From contig JAGCZK010000097.1 in assembly GCA_017960065.1 (NCBI GenBank), forward strand, positions 1-9,360: a stretch of DNA of 9,360 bases, in the 5' to 3' direction. The DNA comes from Paludibacteraceae bacterium. Its GTDB lineage: Bacteria > Bacteroidota > Bacteroidia > Bacteroidales > Paludibacteraceae. The notes beneath the pieces are model-generated. The model made no database searches, was not told the origin of the DNA, and saw nothing but the letters and a program-made list of their open reading frames with translations. The first letter of the stretch is position 1, and each line of letters opens with the position of its first letter. This document shows positions 6,438 to 9,360 of this stretch, one piece after another. Both the position numbers and the translations under genes were made by a program.

Positions 6438-6731
6438 ATGGCTTTTCTCAAGCAAAAGAAACCCCGCCAGTTCAACCTCAAGCCGCGCTATTACGATGAG
6501 CACAAGGAGCGGTTGAACCAGGCGTACGAACGCTACGAGGCCCGCATGGCCCAGGAAAACGGCCAAAAGCCCGAAGACCATTCGGCCGAAACCCGGCGCG
6601 AAAACATCCATACCGCGTTTCAGGGCAGCCTCGACCAGGCCAAAGCCGACAAGTCCGCCAAAATGCGCTGGGGGTTCATTATCGGTGCGCTGCTGATTCT
6701 TATTAAGATTATTCTTCATTATGTCCGATAA
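6438..6731 (+). CDS. Small C-terminally anchored membrane protein preceding mutL
   Basis: A 97-residue protein of unknown function. A basic N-terminus carries the motif FNLKPRYYD (12-20), followed by a polar, charged region likely to be helical (21-76) and a single hydrophobic segment (about 78-93, WGFIIGALLILIKIIL) two to four residues before the end, so it probably sits in the inner membrane with its N-terminus in the cytosol. I recognise the PRYYD pattern from short proteins found beside mutL in Bacteroidota, some of which carry the name 'riboflavin synthase subunit beta'; nothing here resembles riboflavin synthase (no lumazine synthase fold length or motifs), so that name should not be copied. 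The ATG at 6438 is chosen because the upstream open part (from 6333) overlaps mlaF and is Thr/Arg-rich shadow sequence. The last 11 nt overlap the start of mutL in another frame. Confidence 0.85.
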   Translation: MAFLKQKKPRQFNLKPRYYDEHKERLNQAYERYEARMAQENGQKPEDHSAETRRENIHTAFQGSLDQAKADKSAKMRWGFIIGALLILIKIILHYVR

Positions 6732-8538
6732 CGTCATCCAACTGCTACCCGAGCAGGTCATCAACCAAATTGCCGCCGGCGAGGTAATCCAACGCCCGGC
6801 TTCCGTCATCAAGGAACTGGTCGAAAACGCCATCGATGCCGGGGCCGACCGGATCGACATCGTTGTCAAGGATGCCGGGCGCACCCTCATTCAGGTGGTG
6901 GATAACGGCAAGGGCATGTCGAAAGACGATGCCGTGCTGGCCTTTGAGCGCCACGCCACCTCCAAGATACGCACTGCCGACGATTTGTTCAACCTGCATA
7001 CCATGGGGTTTCGGGGCGAAGCCTTGGCCTCCATCGCCGCCATTGCGCATATCGAGCTCAAAACCCGACGGGCCGACGACGAGTTGGGCTGCTGCCTGCA
7101 ACTGACGGGCGGCAAGCAAGAGTCGTGCAGCAGCGTCAGCTGCCCGGTCGGCAGCAACTTCCGCATTCGCGACCTGTTCTTCAACGTGCCCGCCCGCCGC
7201 AAGTTTTTGAAATCGGAAGAGACGGAGATGCGCAATATCCTGCAGACCTTTATGCAGATTGCGCTGGTGTACGAAAAAATCGCCTTTTCGCTCACCCACA
7301 ACGACCGTCCGGTATTTATGTTGCAAAAAGGCAGCCGCAAACAGCGCATCGTCGATCTGATGGGCGAACGCATCGGCAACCGCCTGCTGTCCATGAGCGA
7401 AGAGACCCAGATGGTCAATATCTCGGGCTTTGTCGGTTTGCCCGAATGTGCCCAGAAAAAGGGCGGTCACCAGTTTTTCTTTGTCAACGGACGCTACATC
7501 CAGCACCCCTACTTTAACCGGGCCATCGCCATGGCGTATGAGAAACTCATCCCGAGCGACTGCAAACCGGCCTATTTCGTCTATTTTGAAGTGCCACCCG
7601 AGAACCTCGACGTCAACATCCATCCGACCAAAACCGAGGTGAAATTCGCCGACGAGCAGACCATCTTCCCGATTCTGACCGCCATCGTACGCGAAACGCT
7701 GTGCAAGGCCAACGTCGCCCCATCGATTGATTTTGATCAGGAAGACGCTCCCGAAATTCCGGTTTTCCCGAAAGACCAGCCCCCCTTCGAGCCGACCATC
7801 AGTGTCAATACGCAATACAACCCGTTCCGCGACGCCGGCGGCACCGGCAGCGGACACACCTACACGAAGAAAACGATCGTGGACAGTTGGGAGGAGTTGT
7901 ACAAGGCCAAGTCGTCGGGTGCGGAAGAGCCCCAAGCGGCGCCATTGTCCGGCGGCATGGAAGAGACCTTCGGCCGGCAGCTCAAGTGTTTCCAGTTTGG
8001 CCGGCAGTACCTGGTCGAAGTGGGCGACGACCACCTGTTGTTCGTACACCAGCACCGGGCACACCTGCGCATCCTGTACGACCGCTTTTACAAAAGCATG
8101 GCCGACGCCACTCCTCAGTCGCAGCAGTGCCTGTTTCCGGAAGAGCTGGTGCTCGACAAAAGCGAAAACCTGCTGCTCGAAGAGCTAAAGCCGGAACTGG
8201 AAGCGGTCGGATTCATGCTCAATCCCGTCAGCGAAGGGATTTGGGACATCAGCGGCATCCCGGCGGCGCTGTCGGTGTCGGAAGCTGTGGACTGCCTCAA
8301 AACCACCTTGGCCGCCGCAGCCGAAATCCCCGTACGGGTTCAGGAAAACCTGCGCGAAACCATTGCGCTGAGCCTGGCCCGGCGCGCCGCCATCCGTGGA
8401 GGGCAGTTGCTCTCCGAGCAAGAGGTGCGCTCGTTCATCGACCAGCTCTACCGTTGCGACGATTGCCAACACACGCCCGACGGGCTCAAAATCGCATTCA
8501 GCCTGCCACTGGACAGCCTCGGCGGCAAGTTCGACTGA
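6721..8538 (+). CDS. mutL: DNA mismatch repair protein MutL
   Basis: MutL links mismatch recognition by MutS to strand incision and removal. The 605-residue protein starts at ATG 6721, inside the end of the preceding gene (11-nt overlap). The N-terminal GHKL ATPase is intact: NQIAAGEVIQRP (15-26), KELVENAIDAG (31-41; Glu32 and Asn36 match the E. coli catalytic Glu and Mg-binding Asn), DNGKGM (61-66) and GFRGEAL (96-102), then the transducer domain with NVPARRKFLKS and DVNIHPTKTEVKF. A less conserved linker (about 345-425) leads to the C-terminal dimerization domain. The metal-nuclease motifs there are degenerate: HQHRAHLRILYD (443-454) replaces DQHA(x)2E(x)4E, LARRAAIRGG (552-561) lacks the usual Cys, and HTPDGLK replaces CPHGRP. 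Endonuclease activity is therefore doubtful (inference). No MutS or MutH gene is nearby. Confidence 0.96.
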   Translation: MSDNVIQLLPEQVINQIAAGEVIQRPASVIKELVENAIDAGADRIDIVVKDAGRTLIQVVDNGKGMSKDDAVLAFERHATSKIRTADDLFNLHTMGFRGEALASIAAIAHIELKTRRADDELGCCLQLTGGKQESCSSVSCPVGSNFRIRDLFFNVPARRKFLKSEETEMRNILQTFMQIALVYEKIAFSLTHNDRPVFMLQKGSRKQRIVDLMGERIGNRLLSMSEETQMVNISGFVGLPECAQKKGGHQFFFVNGRYIQHPYFNRAIAMAYEKLIPSDCKPAYFVYFEVPPENLDVNIHPTKTEVKFADEQTIFPILTAIVRETLCKANVAPSIDFDQEDAPEIPVFPKDQPPFEPTISVNTQYNPFRDAGGTGSGHTYTKKTIVDSWEELYKAKSSGAEEPQAAPLSGGMEETFGRQLKCFQFGRQYLVEVGDDHLLFVHQHRAHLRILYDRFYKSMADATPQSQQCLFPEELVLDKSENLLLEELKPELEAVGFMLNPVSEGIWDISGIPAALSVSEAVDCLKTTLAAAAEIPVRVQENLRETIALSLARRAAIRGGQLLSEQEVRSFIDQLYRCDDCQHTPDGLKIAFSLPLDSLGGKFD

Positions 8539-8550
8539 GGCTTTTGGACG

Positions 8551-8597
8551 AATCGGCGCATATTCCTGACTTTCAGCAAAAGATATCCGATTTTTTT
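8551..8597 (+). terminator. Possible weak terminator after mutL
   Basis: AATCGG (8551-8556), a 3-nt bulge and ATAT can pair with ATATCCGATT (8583-8592), with a small inner hairpin CTGA-CTT-TCAG (8566-8576). The 3' arm runs into a stretch of seven T (8591-8597). The arrangement resembles a rho-independent terminator, but the stem is short, bulged and A/T-rich. It is placed well, 12 nt after the mutL stop and just before the gltX -7 box. Confidence 0.4.
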
Positions 8598-8599
8598 AG

Positions 8600-8607
8600 T
8601 ACCTTTG
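8600..8607 (+). promoter_or_regulatory. -7 box of gltX
   Basis: TACCTTTG at 8600-8607 matches TAnnTTTG exactly and is followed by C, as are the other three -7 boxes in the window. It lies 21 nt upstream of the gltX ATG, so the leader would be very short (about 15 nt). No clear -33 TTTG lies at 19-20 nt; that region is inside the possible terminator hairpin. Confidence 0.6.
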
Positions 8608-8628
8608 CGCCAAAGAAATCAGATAACC

Positions 8629-9360
8629 ATGTCAGAAAGACCTGTTCGCGTACGCTTTGCCCCCAGTCCTACGGGGCCCCTGCACATCGGCGGAGTTCGC
8701 ACCGCCTTGTACAACTACCTGTTCGCCCGTAAAAACGGCGGAAAAATGATCCTCCGCATCGAAGACACCGACTCGGGCCGCTTCGTTCCGGGAGCCGAGG
8801 CCTACATCATCGAGGCGCTCACCTGGTTGGGCATCGAGTTCGACGAAGGTATCCAAAACGGTGCCGCCACCTGCCGCCAGAGCGAACGCAAGCCCATTTA
8901 CAAGAAATATGTGGACCAACTGCTTGCCGACGGCAAAGCCTACATCGCCTTCGACACTCCCGCCGAACTGGAGGCCAAGCGCCAAACTGTGGCCAACTTC
9001 CAATACGACGCCCGCACCCGCGGCGAAATGGTCAACTCGCTCACCCTGCCGGCCGAAGAAGTCAAGGCCCGCATCGACCGGGGCGACAACTATGTGGTGC
9101 GTGTCCGCATCGAACCGGGGCAGGACATCACCGTCAACGACCTCATCCGCGGCGAAGTGGTCATCAACTCCAACATCCTCGATGACAAGGTTTTGTACAA
9201 ATCGGCCGACCAACTGCCGACCTATCACCTGGCCAACATCGTCGATGACCACCTGATGGAAATTTCGCACGTCATCCGGGGCGAAGAATGGTTGCCTTCG
9301 GCACCCTTGCACGTCCTGCTTTACCAATACCTGGGTTGGGCCGACACCATGCCCCGCTTC
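8629..9360 (+). CDS. gltX: Glutamyl-tRNA synthetase, N-terminal part, cut by window edge
   Basis: Class I aminoacyl-tRNA synthetase that charges tRNA with glutamate in the cytosol. The first 244 codons are here, about half of a ~500-residue enzyme. The start MSERPVRVRFAPSPTGPLHIGG contains the HIGH-type motif HIGG (19-22), followed by RTALYNYLFAR and the GluRS hallmark LRIEDTDSGR. Later come DARTRGE, the VVRVRIEP strand and the DDHLMEISHVIRGEEWLPSAPLHVLLYQYLGW segment typical of GluRS/GlnRS catalytic cores. The KMSKS loop and anticodon-binding domain lie outside. At residues 104-110 the sequence is AYIAFDT, where zinc-binding GluRS enzymes have Cys-x-Cys, so this appears to be a zinc-free form. 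The ATG at 8629 is 21 nt after a -7 box and has no Shine-Dalgarno. It is probably a separate transcription unit from mutL. Confidence 0.96.
   Translation, partial: MSERPVRVRFAPSPTGPLHIGGVRTALYNYLFARKNGGKMILRIEDTDSGRFVPGAEAYIIEALTWLGIEFDEGIQNGAATCRQSERKPIYKKYVDQLLADGKAYIAFDTPAELEAKRQTVANFQYDARTRGEMVNSLTLPAEEVKARIDRGDNYVVRVRIEPGQDITVNDLIRGEVVINSNILDDKVLYKSADQLPTYHLANIVDDHLMEISHVIRGEEWLPSAPLHVLLYQYLGWADTMPRF

Noticed and set aside
6745..8064. 439-codon open frame antisense to mutL
   Set aside because: Same in-register effect of C/G-ending codons; the sense frame encodes an unmistakable MutL, and the antisense product has no recognisable domain.
8632..9327. 231-codon open frame antisense to gltX
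   Set aside because: In codon register with gltX, which is certain from its GluRS motifs; the antisense product is valine- and aspartate-rich shadow sequence.
1..9360. CRISPR array, insertion sequence, tRNA or rRNA genes, defence island
   Set aside because: No spaced repeats, terminal inverted repeats with transposase, cloverleaf sequence or rRNA core was seen, and nearly all sequence is explained by housekeeping genes.

Overview
The window looks like a chromosomal housekeeping segment from a member of the Bacteroidota, most likely the order Bacteroidales. Three things point there. Four intergenic sites match the Bacteroidota sigma factor -7 box TAnnTTTG, and the best is TTTG-N19-TACCTTTG in front of rpsL. 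None of the certain genes has a recognisable Shine-Dalgarno sequence, and several have A-rich leaders instead. Some families and arrangements are typical of the phylum: a DUF3467 gene before rpsL, and a small 'PRYYD' membrane protein directly before mutL. The right part is rich in C- and G-ending codons, which suggests a moderately high-GC species. I cannot name the species.

Left part (1-2473, minus strand): the str cluster, read right to left as DUF3467 gene, rpsL (S12), rpsG (S7) and fusA (EF-G, cut by the left edge). The DUF3467 gene and rpsL each have their own -7 box. The 127-nt gap between rpsL and rpsG holds two small stem-loops and a possible 16-codon minicistron that ends on the rpsG start codon.

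Centre (2474-2708): a 235-nt divergent intergenic region carrying the promoter of the DUF3467 gene on the minus strand and that of a five-gene operon on the plus strand.

Right part (2597-8538, plus strand): a compact co-directional series. It encodes a PgpH-type 7TM-HD phosphodiesterase (probable c-di-AMP hydrolase), an MlaE-type permease, an MlaF-type ATPase, a 97-aa single-span membrane protein and MutL. Junctions are +21, -4, +19 and -11 nt, so the genes are probably co-transcribed and partly translationally coupled. MlaE and MlaF should form the inner-membrane core of a lipid transporter whose MCE subunit is not nearby. A weak terminator-like hairpin and a new -7 box follow mutL, and gltX (glutamyl-tRNA synthetase) then runs off the right edge.

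I see no mobile element, CRISPR array, tRNA, rRNA or defence-like cassette, and no convincing new multi-gene system. The points most worth a second look are the rpsL-rpsG intercistronic region, the near-identical start regions of the DUF3467 and rpsL transcripts, the degenerate nuclease motifs of MutL, and the unnamed small gene coupled to mutL.
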